Part shown: one piece after another, positions 37,018-46,031 of the stretch
How the letters are laid out: every line of letters starts with the position of its first letter
Numbering within the stretch: position 1 is the first letter of the stretch
Source: Bradyrhizobium sp. AZCC 2262
Lineage (GTDB): Bacteria; Pseudomonadota; Alphaproteobacteria; Rhizobiales; Xanthobacteraceae
Length of the DNA stretch: 64,000 nucleotides
Direction: 5' to 3'
Assembly: GCF_036924535.1 (NCBI RefSeq)
Contig: NZ_JAZHRT010000001.1
Span: 7,936,001 to 8,000,000 of the forward strand
Position numbers and translations under genes: made by a program
Notes under the pieces: generated by a model
Databases searched by the model: none
The model's input: only the letters and a program-made list of their open reading frames with translations
Told to the model about the DNA's origin: nothing

Positions 37018-37311
37018 TCATTTCGTTTCCTTGTAAATAACCTTCGGCCTATCGTTTAACGGTTCCTCGGCGCCGCGGTCTTTATCGGCCCACCGATCCC
37101 TTTTTTGCTCCTCAAGCCTCGCCTTGCGATCAACACCCTGGGTCTCAGCGAGCTCGGGCTCGGACGGCCCTTGGTCACTCGCCGTGTCGCGGAGCTCGGC
37201 TTCAACGCCTCGTTGGAACAGCGCAAGCCCGACAAAGCCCAGCACCAACAGAAGGACGCCGGCTACAATCAGCCAATGCGGGTATCCCATCGATGAGAAG
37301 GCGTTCGCCAT
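37018..37311 (-). CDS. Small membrane protein with long charged tail
   Basis: 97 residues: a single membrane helix (PHWLIVAGVLLLVLGFVGLA) after a short N-terminus, then a 60-residue charged cytoplasmic or periplasmic tail (ETQGVDRKARLEEQKRDRWA). Function unknown. Confidence 0.6.
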   Translation of the reverse strand: MANAFSSMGYPHWLIVAGVLLLVLGFVGLALFQRGVEAELRDTASDQGPSEPELAETQGVDRKARLEEQKRDRWADKDRGAEEPLNDRPKVIYKETK

Positions 37312-37484
37312 TTCCGTTCGCCCTTCAAGCCGGCGGACTCCTGCAGTTCGGGCGCCAAACCAACTTGCTTAAGGGGCCTCCAGTTCCTTGCCGAGCGCCT
37401 CTCGCGACGACCAGAACGATCGGCCAGCACATGACAGCCCGCAGCGGCCAGACTCACCAGCGGGCTTCTCAGAGTCATGGCGTG

Positions 37485-37577
37485 TCAGCTATCGGGCGGG
37501 AAATAGAACCGCAACGCCAGGCGCACCGCGATGTAGAGGACGACAATGATCCCCAGACCAATCATCCATGGCGACAC
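37485..37577 (-). CDS. 30-residue membrane microprotein (GTG start)
   Basis: Reads MSPWMIGLGIIVVLYIAVRL followed by ALRFYFPPDS. One hydrophobic helix with a Pro-Pro-Asp tail. The GTG start has only weak upstream purines. The compact helix with a charged end is plausible as a translated membrane microprotein but is unproven. Confidence 0.42.
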   Translation of the reverse strand: MSPWMIGLGIIVVLYIAVRLALRFYFPPDS

Positions 37578-37655
37578 CCCGCCGCAACCGGCTTGCAGAC
37601 ACAACGCCGACACGAGGTTTTTTCGGAGATGCTGCGAAGTGGCTTAAGCGATTGA

Positions 37656-37672
37656 AAAGGCTGGTGCCGCAA
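37656..37672. other. Proximal att-like copy at the tRNA-Thr 3' end
   Basis: AAAGGCTGGTGCCGCAA, identical to 33235-33251. On the minus strand it contains the tRNA's last 11 bases, TTGCGGCACCA, and six downstream bases. Confidence 0.75.
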
Positions 37673-37737
37673 ACAGGACTCGAACCTGTGACCCCGTCAT
37701 TACGAATGACGTGCTCTACCAACTGAGCTATTGCGGC
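37662..37737 (-). tRNA. tRNA-Thr (CGT)
   Basis: Minus-strand cloverleaf: acceptor GCCGCAA pairs with TTGCGGC, D arm GCTC..GAGC, anticodon loop TTCGTAA with anticodon CGT (reads ACG), T arm ACAGG-TTCGAGT-CCTGT, and encoded CCA. 76 bases. Its 3' end is duplicated at 33235. Confidence 0.95.
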
Positions 37738-37820
37738 GGACCAAACAAAGCGCCGAGGCTGACCCCAAAACGCCCCGCACCTGATATCGGGCAGCGCCCC
37801 GATTGGCAAGAAAAACGGGA

Positions 37821-39581
37821 TTAGCTCCCGCCCCAGCGTGACAAAAATCCGCGCCAGCCGCCGGCCTGCGCCTTGGGCGGGCCGATTTGTTCCGCAAATT
37901 CGTCCGGTGTGCCATCCTCGTCGACCCCGGGGTCATCAGGTGCCCGAACCAGGGGGATGACGGCCGGAATCGGGGTGGGAATGGCCTTCGGAATATCTTG
38001 CCGCGAGCGGAACAGGGGAGCCGGCCGGCTTGGTACCGGTTCGGCTGGCTTCGGCGGGGCTGGCGCTGGAGCGGCCGCAGCCTCGGGCTGGCTTGCCTCG
38101 GCGGGGACCACCTCCGCGGTGGCGGCCGGCGGCGGCGCATTGTCCTGCTCGGCGGGCGGCGCCGGCGCGACGGGAACGATCGGCTCGGCGGCCGGTTCGG
38201 TTACATCCTTTGGCGGCTCGAGCACTACGGCGCGGCGCGGGGTCGCCAGCATGGCTTCTTCGAAGGCTGAGGATTCGATCGCGCCGGCCTTGTCGGACGG
38301 CAGCGCCGCGACCGGCGTTTGCCACTGGAAGGCGTCGAGCCTGCCGGTGACCGGCGAGACCGGCCGCCAGCGATCGCTGACATAGCCGTCCGCGGTCCAG
38401 GCCGGATCGTGCAGCGCGCGCACGGCACGCAGGGTCCAGGCCCGCGCCCGGCCGCTATCGCCATGTTCGGTGCGCTCGATCTCCGCCATCAACAGCGCGA
38501 CGCGCTGCGTTGGCGCTGCGATGAAGGGCGCCAGCGCCTCGCGCGCTTTGGTAAATTCGGATGCGTCGATCGCGGCGCGGGCGATCGCCAGCGCGCCCTC
38601 GATGTGGCCGGGCATCTTGGCTGCGAGCGTCTCGACCCGCACCAGCCGCTGGCGTGCGGAATCGCCGAGCTTCACATGCGCGTAGGCGTCGGCAAGATCG
38701 GGATGCGGCTGCGCCAGCCACGCCGTCTCGACCAGGCGCATCGAGCGCCGGATCTGATGCGCTTCGCTTTCGAACTTGCTCGCCAGCACCGCGGCCGGCA
38801 CCAAAGTCGGCGCCAGCTTGACCGCTTCCATCACGCTCTCGCGCGCCAGATCGCGATCGACCTTTTCGAACTCCAACGCGCGCGCCGTCAGCAGCACGCC
38901 GCGCTGCCGGCGATAGGTCGCCTTGTCGATCAGCCCGGCCGATTGATTGTTGTCGAGAATCTTCAAAGCACCGGCCCAGTCGCCCTTGGCGCAGCAGAAG
39001 CCGAGCACCGCATGCGACGCCCATGACGAGGATGGCGACAGTTTTAGCGCTTCCTCAGCGACCATCACGGCGGCGACCGGATCGTCGGCGCGCTGCGCCT
39101 CGATGAACAGGCCGCGCAGGCCCAGCAGCCGCGTGTCCTCGCGTTCGGCCATGGCGCGGAAGGCGCGCTGCGCGCCTTCGCGGTCGCCGTCGAGCTGCGC
39201 CGATTGCGCGTGCAGCAGCAGCGCCAGCGGATCGTGCGCCGCGTGCCTGCGCGCCGCCTCGGCGTGCATGCGCGCGGCGGAGGAATCGCCGTGGCCGATC
39301 GCCAGCAATCCTTGCGTGATCGCATGCCGGCCGCGGGCCTGACGCCGTTCGCGCCGGCTGCCCCGCATACGTTCCGGCGTGCGCCACAGGCCACGCAGGA
39401 TCGACCACAGCATCATGGCCGCGACGACGACGATGCCAAGCCCCAGCACGAAAACCGGCAGCTTGGTCGTGAGCTTCACGCTGCCCCATGACAGCATGAC
39501 ATCGCCCGGTTGCTCGGCAATCCAGGCCGCGCCGGCCGCACCCAGCGCGATCAACAACAGAAACAGAATGATCCGGATCAT
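37821..39581 (-). CDS. HemY-like membrane protein (HemY N-terminal domain and TPR repeats)
   Basis: 586 residues. Two N-terminal membrane helices (IILFLLLIALGAAGAAWIAE, FVLGLGIVVVAAMMLWSIL) flank the HemY_N segment; a TPR-like helical array follows to about residue 400. The last 190 residues are Pro/Ala-rich and disordered. In many proteobacteria this protein is encoded with hemD, and its role in haem synthesis is unclear (it is not protoporphyrinogen oxidase). Nine bases separate it from the Mic60-like gene. Confidence 0.88.
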   Translation of the reverse strand: MIRIILFLLLIALGAAGAAWIAEQPGDVMLSWGSVKLTTKLPVFVLGLGIVVVAAMMLWSILRGLWRTPERMRGSRRERRQARGRHAITQGLLAIGHGDSSAARMHAEAARRHAAHDPLALLLHAQSAQLDGDREGAQRAFRAMAEREDTRLLGLRGLFIEAQRADDPVAAVMVAEEALKLSPSSSWASHAVLGFCCAKGDWAGALKILDNNQSAGLIDKATYRRQRGVLLTARALEFEKVDRDLARESVMEAVKLAPTLVPAAVLASKFESEAHQIRRSMRLVETAWLAQPHPDLADAYAHVKLGDSARQRLVRVETLAAKMPGHIEGALAIARAAIDASEFTKAREALAPFIAAPTQRVALLMAEIERTEHGDSGRARAWTLRAVRALHDPAWTADGYVSDRWRPVSPVTGRLDAFQWQTPVAALPSDKAGAIESSAFEEAMLATPRRAVVLEPPKDVTEPAAEPIVPVAPAPPAEQDNAPPPAATAEVVPAEASQPEAAAAPAPAPPKPAEPVPSRPAPLFRSRQDIPKAIPTPIPAVIPLVRAPDDPGVDEDGTPDEFAEQIGPPKAQAGGWRGFLSRWGGS

Positions 39582-39589
39582 CGAAATCC

Positions 39590-40807
39590 TTATTGCGCCG
39601 GTTTGGCGAGCGCAGCCATGGCGTCGGTCGCAAATTGACGGGAGGCGGCCAGCGCGGCATCGCGCGCGTCGGCCCGTTCAAGCCAGGACTGCGCCGCGGC
39701 GCGATCGGCCGGCTCCAGCGTCTTCAATTCCCGCCGCGCCTCGCTGAAATCATTTCGCAGCGCAGCCGCCGTGATCCGCGCCACTACGGCGCCGCGATCA
39801 TTGCCGGCGGTATCGGTGCGTTCGATCTTGACCAACTTGGCGGCGCCCGCCTGCAGGCGCTCGACGATGCCGGTGCCGGTCGTGGCATTGTTCTGTTGCG
39901 CGGCCGGCTGCAGTTTCGGCACCAGCGCCAGCAGTTCCGTGCTCAGCCTGTTGGCATTCGGCACGCCCTTCTCCGCGAACTGGTCGAGCGGCTTCAGGGC
40001 ATCCGGATTGGGCGCCAGCGCCTTGGTGGTAGCAAGCGTCGCCGGATAGGGTTCGCCGATGCGGACCTGAACATCGAGCAGCGCAGCCGACACCAGGCGG
40101 CGCAGCGGCATGTCGTCGGCAGGTTTTGCGTCGGCCTTGGTATCGGCAAGCTTGCTGCCTTGCTGCGCGATCTCGGCGCCCTGCGTCCGCATCTGGCTCT
40201 CGATCTTCGCGATGCGCTCATCAATCCCGGAGAGATCGGGCGACGCGGTGCCATCGCCGCGCGGGGCTGATTTCACATCATTGATGGCGGACGCCAGCTT
40301 CTCACCTTGCGCGCGCGTAGCTGTGAGTTCAGTGCGCAGCGCCGCGACTGTTTTTTCCAGCGCCTCGGTGCGTGCGGCAGCCGCGGGATCGGCTACGGGC
40401 TTGCCGACCTTTGGCTCGATACCGGCGACACGGGCGGCGAGACCATCGATGGCGGCGCTGAGCTGCGGGGCAGGCGGCGCGGAGGCGGGTTGAATCGCGG
40501 GCCAGCCCAGCATCCAGCCGACGCCGATCACCAGCGCAGCCGCCGCCGCACCGGACACCGGCGCGACGATCCAGGGCGAGACCGGCCGGGACGGCGGCCC
40601 TGCAACCGGAGATTCCTCAACTGGAGCTTTGGCGACCTCCGGCGTGGGCTCAGCCACGGGCTCGGCCGGCGCTTCGGACGATGCGCCAGCAGCGCTCTTC
40701 GTCTCGCTGGATACTTCGGTCGCCTCGAGCTCGATGGTCGGCGGCTCGCGCTTCGGCCGGCCCGAATCGGGCAGCGATCCAGTGTTTTCGGGCCTGTCAT
40801 CGACCAT
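39590..40807 (-). CDS. Mitofilin/Mic60-like inner-membrane protein
   Basis: 405 residues: an acidic, Pro-rich N-terminus, one membrane helix (WIVAPVSGAAAAALVIGVGW), a long coiled coil (TEALEKTVAALRTELTATRA, IDERIAKIESQM) and a C-terminal mitofilin-like signature region (ITAAALRNDFSEARRELKTL). Alphaproteobacterial Mic60 homologues shape intracytoplasmic membrane and are encoded beside hem genes, as here. Follows hemD and precedes the HemY-like gene. Confidence 0.86.
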   Translation of the reverse strand: MVDDRPENTGSLPDSGRPKREPPTIELEATEVSSETKSAAGASSEAPAEPVAEPTPEVAKAPVEESPVAGPPSRPVSPWIVAPVSGAAAAALVIGVGWMLGWPAIQPASAPPAPQLSAAIDGLAARVAGIEPKVGKPVADPAAAARTEALEKTVAALRTELTATRAQGEKLASAINDVKSAPRGDGTASPDLSGIDERIAKIESQMRTQGAEIAQQGSKLADTKADAKPADDMPLRRLVSAALLDVQVRIGEPYPATLATTKALAPNPDALKPLDQFAEKGVPNANRLSTELLALVPKLQPAAQQNNATTGTGIVERLQAGAAKLVKIERTDTAGNDRGAVVARITAAALRNDFSEARRELKTLEPADRAAAQSWLERADARDAALAASRQFATDAMAALAKPAQ

Positions 40808-40864
40808 CGCAGCGGTTCCCTTGAATGGTTAGGTGCCGGAACTTAGCAGAACCGGGACGTCTTA

Positions 40865-40913
40865 GAGCATGATCCGGCAGTGGCGGCACCGGTTTTCCGA
40901 TAAGACCATGCTC
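40865..40913. repeat. Dispersed palindromic repeat, family A, copy 5
   Basis: gagcatgatccggcagtggc, then ggcaccggttttccgataag and accatgctc. It lies between hemD and the Mic60-like gene, so it is transcribed if the three genes form one operon. Confidence 0.8.
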
Positions 40914-40924
40914 AGACTTAAAGA

Positions 40925-41674
40925 TTAGGGGCTCGGCCGCGGTTGCAGCGCCCGGCCCAGCGCCTCGAACAGGGCAGTTTCATCCGGCGAAACCGCCGCC
41001 GTCACCTGGGTCGCGCCAGCATCCCGCAGGACTGCGGCGACGGCCGGCGAAATGCAGCATTGCGGCAGCGCCAATGCCGAGATTTCGACGCCGCCTGCGC
41101 GTGCCGCCTCTAGAAATGCCCGCGCGCTGCGCCGGGAGTAGTGCAGCACGGCCTCAATCTCATGCGCCACAAAGGCGTCACATACCTCCCGCGGCAGGCT
41201 GGGCGCGGGCACCATCCGGTAGGTGGTCTGCGTCACCACCGTAAAGCCGTTCTCGCCAAGTTCACTCGCCAGGTCGCGCGCGAGATCGGCGCCGGCAAGG
41301 TACAGGATCGGGCTGGCTTTCTTCAGTTGCTTCGACTTCGCACGCGCCAGCACCAGATCGCGCAACGCGCCGGCGTCGCCCTTTGACACGATCACATCGC
41401 CGAACCCGGCGTCGCGCGCCGCGGCTGCCGTATTTTCGCCGACCGCAAACAGGGACAGTTTCAGGAGCCGGCTGCCGGCCAGATGCGGCGCGATGGCACG
41501 CAGGGCGTTGGCACTCGTGACGATGACGGCGCCATAATTTGCATCCGCATCGTCCTGGAACGGCACCGGCTCGAACCGCAGCATCGGCGCACGCAGGACA
41601 TCGAACCCCCGCGCGCGCAGCGCCTTGGCCGTCGTCTCATCATCGGGGCTTGGTCGCGTGACGAGAACGGCCAT
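40925..41674 (-). CDS. hemD: Uroporphyrinogen-III synthase
   Basis: 249 residues, the usual HemD length, with the two-domain alternating pattern of this poorly conserved enzyme: MAVLVTRPSPDDETTAKALR at the start, VTSANALRAIAPHL, LYLAGADLARDLASEL and VLHYSRRSARAFLEAAR. It closes hydroxymethylbilane to uroporphyrinogen III in haem and corrin synthesis. Context (Mic60-like and HemY-like genes downstream, tsaD divergent) supports the call. hemC, often adjacent, is not in this window. Confidence 0.9.
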   Translation of the reverse strand: MAVLVTRPSPDDETTAKALRARGFDVLRAPMLRFEPVPFQDDADANYGAVIVTSANALRAIAPHLAGSRLLKLSLFAVGENTAAAARDAGFGDVIVSKGDAGALRDLVLARAKSKQLKKASPILYLAGADLARDLASELGENGFTVVTQTTYRMVPAPSLPREVCDAFVAHEIEAVLHYSRRSARAFLEAARAGGVEISALALPQCCISPAVAAVLRDAGATQVTAAVSPDETALFEALGRALQPRPSP

Positions 41675-41799
41675 ATTTCAGATCTCCACCAACACGATTT
41701 CGGCACCCCTGCGCGATTGCGCGCCGTCACCTCGTAATGCTACCCGGTTACGGAAGCGTTGTTTTTGGCGATAGCGCAAGGTTCAAATAAGGGTTCAAA

Positions 41800-42891
41800 T
41801 TGGACAACGACACGCCGATGCTGGTGCTGGGTATCGAGACCACCTGCGATGAAACCGCGGCCGCCGTGGTGGAACGCCAGAGCGACGGCAGCGGCAGGAT
41901 TCTGTCCAATATCGTGCGCTCACAGACCACAGAGCACGCCCGTTTCGGCGGCGTGGTGCCGGAGATCGCGGCGCGCGCCCATGTCGACCTGCTCGACGGC
42001 ATTGTCGCACAGGCGATGAAGGACGCGAACACGGGCTTTGCGCAATTGTCGGCGGTGGCCGCCGCCGCCGGGCCCGGCCTGATCGGCGGCGTGATCGTTG
42101 GCCTCACGACTGCAAAAGCGATTGCGATGGTGCACGATACGCCGCTGATTGCGGTCAATCACCTCGAAGCCCACGCGCTGACGCCGCGGCTCACCTGCGC
42201 GCTCGCTTTTCCCTATTGCCTGTTCCTTGCGTCCGGCGGGCACACCCAGATCGTCGCCGTGGTCGGCGTCGGCCGGTATGTCCGGCTCGGCACCACCGTG
42301 GACGACGCGATGGGCGAAGCTTTTGACAAGGTCGCAAAAATGCTGTCGCTGCCCTACCCCGGCGGACCGGAGGTCGAGCGATCAGCGGCAAGCGGCGACC
42401 CCAAGCGGTTCGCCTTTCCACGGCCGATGCTCGGGCGGCCGGATGCGAATTTCTCGCTGTCGGGACTGAAGACGGCGGTTCGCAACGAGGCCAGCCGCAT
42501 GATGCCGCTGGAACCGCAGGACGTCAGCGATCTCTGCGCCAGTTTTCAGGCCGCGGTGCTGGAGTCGACGGCGGACCGGCTGAGCGTCGGCCTGAGATTA
42601 TTTCACGAACGGTTCGGCCCGCCGCGCGCGCTGGTGGCCGCCGGCGGCGTCGCCGCCAATCACGCCATCCGCGGCGCGTTGCAGGACGTCGCCGCCAAAG
42701 CGCAGACCACGCTGATCATTCCACCGCCCGCGCTGTGCACCGACAACGGCGCGATGATCGCCTGGGCCGGCGCGGAGCGGATGGCGCTCGGGCTGACCGA
42801 TACGATGGATGCGCCGCCGCGCGCGCGCTGGCTGCTCGACACCAACGCGACTGCGCCGGCCGGCTACGCCAACACCCGCGCGGGATTCTGA
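41800..42891 (+). CDS. tsaD: tRNA N6-adenosine threonylcarbamoyltransferase
   Basis: 363 residues. [14 protein letters not shown], the metal-site HLEAH (NHLEAHALT) and SGGHTQI are the TsaD signatures. With TsaB and TsaE it transfers the threonylcarbamoyl group to A37 of ANN-decoding tRNAs. A TTG start at 41800 has AAGGG six bases upstream; the next ATG is at 41818, six codons later, and lacks such a site. Two bases separate its stop from the gpsA start. Confidence 0.96.
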   Translation: MDNDTPMLVLGIETTCDETAAAVVERQSDGSGRILSNIVRSQTTEHARFGGVVPEIAARAHVDLLDGIVAQAMKDANTGFAQLSAVAAAAGPGLIGGVIVGLTTAKAIAMVHDTPLIAVNHLEAHALTPRLTCALAFPYCLFLASGGHTQIVAVVGVGRYVRLGTTVDDAMGEAFDKVAKMLSLPYPGGPEVERSAASGDPKRFAFPRPMLGRPDANFSLSGLKTAVRNEASRMMPLEPQDVSDLCASFQAAVLESTADRLSVGLRLFHERFGPPRALVAAGGVAANHAIRGALQDVAAKAQTTLIIPPPALCTDNGAMIAWAGAERMALGLTDTMDAPPRARWLLDTNATAPAGYANTRAGF

Positions 42892-42892
42892 C

Positions 42893-43873
42893 ATGACGCC
42901 CTATTATTCGGTCGCGGTGATCGGCGGTGGCGCCTACGGCACCGCGCTCGCCTGTGCTGCGCTACGGGCCGGCCGCGATGTTGTACTGTATGCGCGAAGC
43001 ACTGAGGCCGTCGCGCAGATGCAGACGACGCGAGAGAATCCAAAGCTGCCCGGCGTGAGCCTCGACGCGGGTATCGATGTTACCTCCGACTTGGCTATGG
43101 CGGGGCGCGCGGAGTTCATCCTGCTGGCGACGCCTGCACAAAATCTGCGCGAAGCCGCGACGTCGCTGGCGCCGCACCTGAGGCCTGCGACGCCCGTCGT
43201 CGCCTGCGCCAAGGGCATCGAGCGCGGCACCCATCGCTTCATGACCGAGATCATCGCCGAGACCATACCGCAGGCCATCCCTGCGATCCTGTCGGGACCG
43301 AATTTCGCTGATGATGTCGCGCGCGGCCTTCCCACCGCTGTGACGCTGGCAACCAGGGACGAAATACTGGCGAGCGACCTGGTGCACGCGCTGGGCTCGG
43401 CCACCTTCCGGCCCTATCACAGCACGGACGTTCGCGGCGTCGAGATCGGCGGCGCGGCCAAGAACGTGCTGGCGATCGCCGCCGGGATCGTCGTCGGCCG
43501 GCAACTCGGCGCCTCGGCGCTGGCGGCGCTCACCACGCGAGGCTTTAGCGAACTCGCCCGGCTCGGCCGCGCCTGCGGCGCGCGCAGCGAAACGCTGGCG
43601 GGTCTTTCCGGTCTCGGCGACCTGATCCTGAGCTGCTCGAGCCTGCAATCGCGCAACTTTGCGTTCGGCATCGCGCTCGGCCGCGGCGAAGCGCCGAACC
43701 GCGACAAGCTCGCCGAAGGCGAGTTCACCGCGCCGGTTTTGATCGAACTGGCCGCTTCGCAGAACGTCGATATGCCGGTATCAAATGCAGTCGCGGCGAT
43801 CCTGGGCGGCAAGGTCACGATCGACGCGGCGATCGAAGGCCTGCTGACGCGGCCGTTCAAGGCGGAGGAATGA
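42893..43873 (+). CDS. gpsA: NAD(P)-dependent glycerol-3-phosphate dehydrogenase
   Basis: 326 residues: Rossmann [10 protein letters not shown] at the N-terminus, CAKGIE and [15 protein letters not shown] in the middle, and the catalytic [16 protein letters not shown] followed by [14 protein letters not shown]. It makes sn-glycerol-3-phosphate for phospholipids. Its stop overlaps the next gene as ATGA, so tsaD-gpsA-EVE form an operon. Confidence 0.97.
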   Translation: MTPYYSVAVIGGGAYGTALACAALRAGRDVVLYARSTEAVAQMQTTRENPKLPGVSLDAGIDVTSDLAMAGRAEFILLATPAQNLREAATSLAPHLRPATPVVACAKGIERGTHRFMTEIIAETIPQAIPAILSGPNFADDVARGLPTAVTLATRDEILASDLVHALGSATFRPYHSTDVRGVEIGGAAKNVLAIAAGIVVGRQLGASALAALTTRGFSELARLGRACGARSETLAGLSGLGDLILSCSSLQSRNFAFGIALGRGEAPNRDKLAEGEFTAPVLIELAASQNVDMPVSNAVAAILGGKVTIDAAIEGLLTRPFKAEE

Positions 43874-44289
43874 CGATGGCGTACTGGCTGGTGAAATCCG
43901 AACCCTCGGCCTGGTCGTGGGACCAGCAGGTTGCAAAGGGCGCAAAAGGCGAAGCCTGGACCGGCGTGCGCAATTTCACCGCGCGCCAAAACCTCGTGGC
44001 CATGAAGAAGGGCGACAAGGCCTTCTTCTATCATTCCAACGAGGGCAAGGAGATCGTCGGCATCGCCGAGATCATCAAGGAAGCCTATCCCGATCCCTCC
44101 GACAAAACCGGAAAGTTCGTCTGCGTCGACATCAAGGCGGACAAGCCGTTGAAAACGCCGGTGACGATGGCCGCGATCAAGGCCGACAAGAAGCTCGCCG
44201 ACATGGCGCTGGTGAAATATTCGCGGCTGTCGGTGCAGCCGGTGACCGCGGAAGAGTGGAAGATGGTCTGCAAGATGGGCGGGATGTAG
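43870..44289 (+). CDS. EVE domain protein
   Basis: 139 residues that are almost wholly an EVE domain: [48 protein letters not shown] and the C-terminal [18 protein letters not shown] is a PUA-superfamily module that binds modified nucleotides in DNA or RNA. Position in an operon with a tRNA-modifying enzyme hints at RNA, but this is inference. Translation can start at 43870 or 43876, both ATG. Confidence 0.93.
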   Translation: MTMAYWLVKSEPSAWSWDQQVAKGAKGEAWTGVRNFTARQNLVAMKKGDKAFFYHSNEGKEIVGIAEIIKEAYPDPSDKTGKFVCVDIKADKPLKTPVTMAAIKADKKLADMALVKYSRLSVQPVTAEEWKMVCKMGGM

Positions 44290-44290
44290 C

Positions 44291-44493
44291 TTCCCTCTCC
44301 CCTTGTGGGAGAGGGTGGATCGAATGAGCGAAGCTCATTCGAGACGGGTGAGGGGTTCTCTCCGCGGAGACAAAGCCCCTTATCGGAGCCAAACCCCTCA
44401 TCCGGCGCCATAGCCGATGCAAAGCATCGGCGGTCTAAGAGACGACGGCCATAGGCCGCTTACGCCACCTTCTCCCACAAGGGGAGAAGGAAG
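44291..44493. repeat. Long inverted repeat between convergent genes (family D, copy 2)
   Basis: Outer arms ttccctctccccttgtggga gagggtgg and ccaccttctcccacaagggg agaaggaa are inverted, enclosing a second segment with cgaatgagcgaagctcattcg. It fills the gap between the convergent EVE and topoisomerase genes. Confidence 0.78.
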
Positions 44494-44498
44494 AAGGA

Positions 44499-45647
44499 TC
44501 AAGCCGCAGCCGCCGTTACCACCTGCGCCAGCAGCGCCTCGCGCTTGGCTTGTGTGCGGTAGCCCTTCATCGTCGCGGCAAAACGTTCGAGGATACCGTC
44601 CTCGAACGCGGTGACGATGGTGTCGTGGACGTAGCTCTTGCGACAGATCGCGGGCGTGTTCGACAGCTCGTCGGCGGCCGCGCGCACGGCTTCCAGCACC
44701 TGCTTCTTGCGGCCGCGCTCACTTGCCGCCGGCGTAATCCGCGACAGCGATTCCAGCACCACGGCGGATGCCATCAGGGTGCGGAAGTCCTTCAGCGAAA
44801 TCTTGATGCCGGCGATCTCGCGCAGGAACCCGTTCACGGTGGTGGTGGAGACGGTGCGGACGGTGCCGGAATTGTCGCGATACTGGAACATGCGCTTGCC
44901 CGGCACGGTCTTCAGGATGCCGATGGCGCGCACCAGTTTGGCGGCGTCGCATTCCTTGCGCACGGCCTTGCCGCCCTTGGCCTTGAAGGTCAGGACGAAG
45001 CAGTCGTCTTCCAGCGTAACGTTGGATTTCAACATCGTGGTCGCGCCGCGGGTGCCGTTGAGGCGGGCGTAGGATTCGTTGCCCGGGCGGATGGCGGTGC
45101 GAGCGATCAGCTCGATCACCGCCGAGAGCGCGAATTCGCGCGTCGGCTCGTCGCCGGACAGAAACGCCGAGACCTTGCGGCGGATCTTCGGCAGCGCGCC
45201 CACCAGCCGCGCCAGGCGATGCGCCTTGCGCTGCTCGCGGACCTTTTCCCAATCGGCATGATAGCGGTACTGCAGCCGCCCGGCCGCATCGATGCCGACG
45301 GCCTGCAGATGCGAACTCGGATCGGCCGAATAGCGCACGTCACGATAGGCCGGCGGCACCGCCATCGAATGCAGGCGGCGGATGGTGCCGGCGTGACGGA
45401 TCTGCGTGCCGTTGGCGCGATGGAATGAATAGCCCTTGCCGCGCTTGACGCGGCGGATGGTCAGCCCGTTCTGGTCGCCGAGCTTGAGGCCGAGTTCCTC
45501 AGCCAGGTCTTCAACCGAGGTCTTGCCGACGATGTGCGGCTTTGCCTTGACGGTTTCCTTGGGCAATTGCCCGAGCGCTTCGGCCAATGCAACGGCGGGA
45601 TCGGCGGAAACGGGCCGCGTAGCCTCGAAACTCTGCTGATCCATCAT
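44499..45647 (-). CDS. DNA topoisomerase IB (poxvirus type)
   Basis: 382 residues from MMDQQSFEATRPVSADP; 45683 is an alternative start. The N-terminal IB domain (GLTIRRVKRGKGYSFHRANG, PPAYRDVRYSADP) is followed by the catalytic domain with arginine in RTAIRPGNESYA and the active-site tyrosine in CRKSYVHDTIV. It relaxes supercoils through a 3'-phosphotyrosine. Bacterial IB enzymes are non-essential accessory topoisomerases. Confidence 0.94.
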   Translation of the reverse strand: MMDQQSFEATRPVSADPAVALAEALGQLPKETVKAKPHIVGKTSVEDLAEELGLKLGDQNGLTIRRVKRGKGYSFHRANGTQIRHAGTIRRLHSMAVPPAYRDVRYSADPSSHLQAVGIDAAGRLQYRYHADWEKVREQRKAHRLARLVGALPKIRRKVSAFLSGDEPTREFALSAVIELIARTAIRPGNESYARLNGTRGATTMLKSNVTLEDDCFVLTFKAKGGKAVRKECDAAKLVRAIGILKTVPGKRMFQYRDNSGTVRTVSTTTVNGFLREIAGIKISLKDFRTLMASAVVLESLSRITPAASERGRKKQVLEAVRAAADELSNTPAICRKSYVHDTIVTAFEDGILERFAATMKGYRTQAKREALLAQVVTAAAA

Positions 45648-45683
45648 GCCCGTTATCGCCTTGCTCCACCTGTCTGCCGGCAA

Positions 45684-46031
45684 TGCCTGTCGTTGTGGCT
45701 TGGTTCCGGAGGACCGTCCGGCCCCGGGGACGCCATTTAGGGGGTAACCGTGTTCTTTGCGAGTCCCGATTCCGTCATTGCCGGTAATAAATTACCCTTC
45801 ATGGGAGCCATTCGGCGATAGCGTTGATTTTTGCCTCGGCCGGATCGTTAAAAAGATCCGAAAAATGACGCCGGTTTGATCGGCGACAAGGCCGCGAGCC
45901 GGCGGCGCGACCAAGGTCGCAGACGTTTGCGCCTTGTCCGGGCATCATCCCGCGACGCATAATCGTTACAACAATCAGGACGGCTTGCGGCCACCAGCGC
46001 GTGCGGCGCCGCAACGAGTGGGAGGGTAAAA
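45684..46031. other. Gap upstream of acs
   Basis: 348 bases between divergent topoisomerase and acs genes, so both promoters should be here. It contains a short hairpin, ggatcgttaaaaagatcc (about 45842-45860). No gene is supported. GGGAGGG precedes the acs start. Confidence 0.45.

Noticed and set aside
37269..37478. Possible 69-codon minus-strand gene
   Set aside because: No signal, membrane or family pattern, weak start, and overlap with a better supported membrane protein gene.
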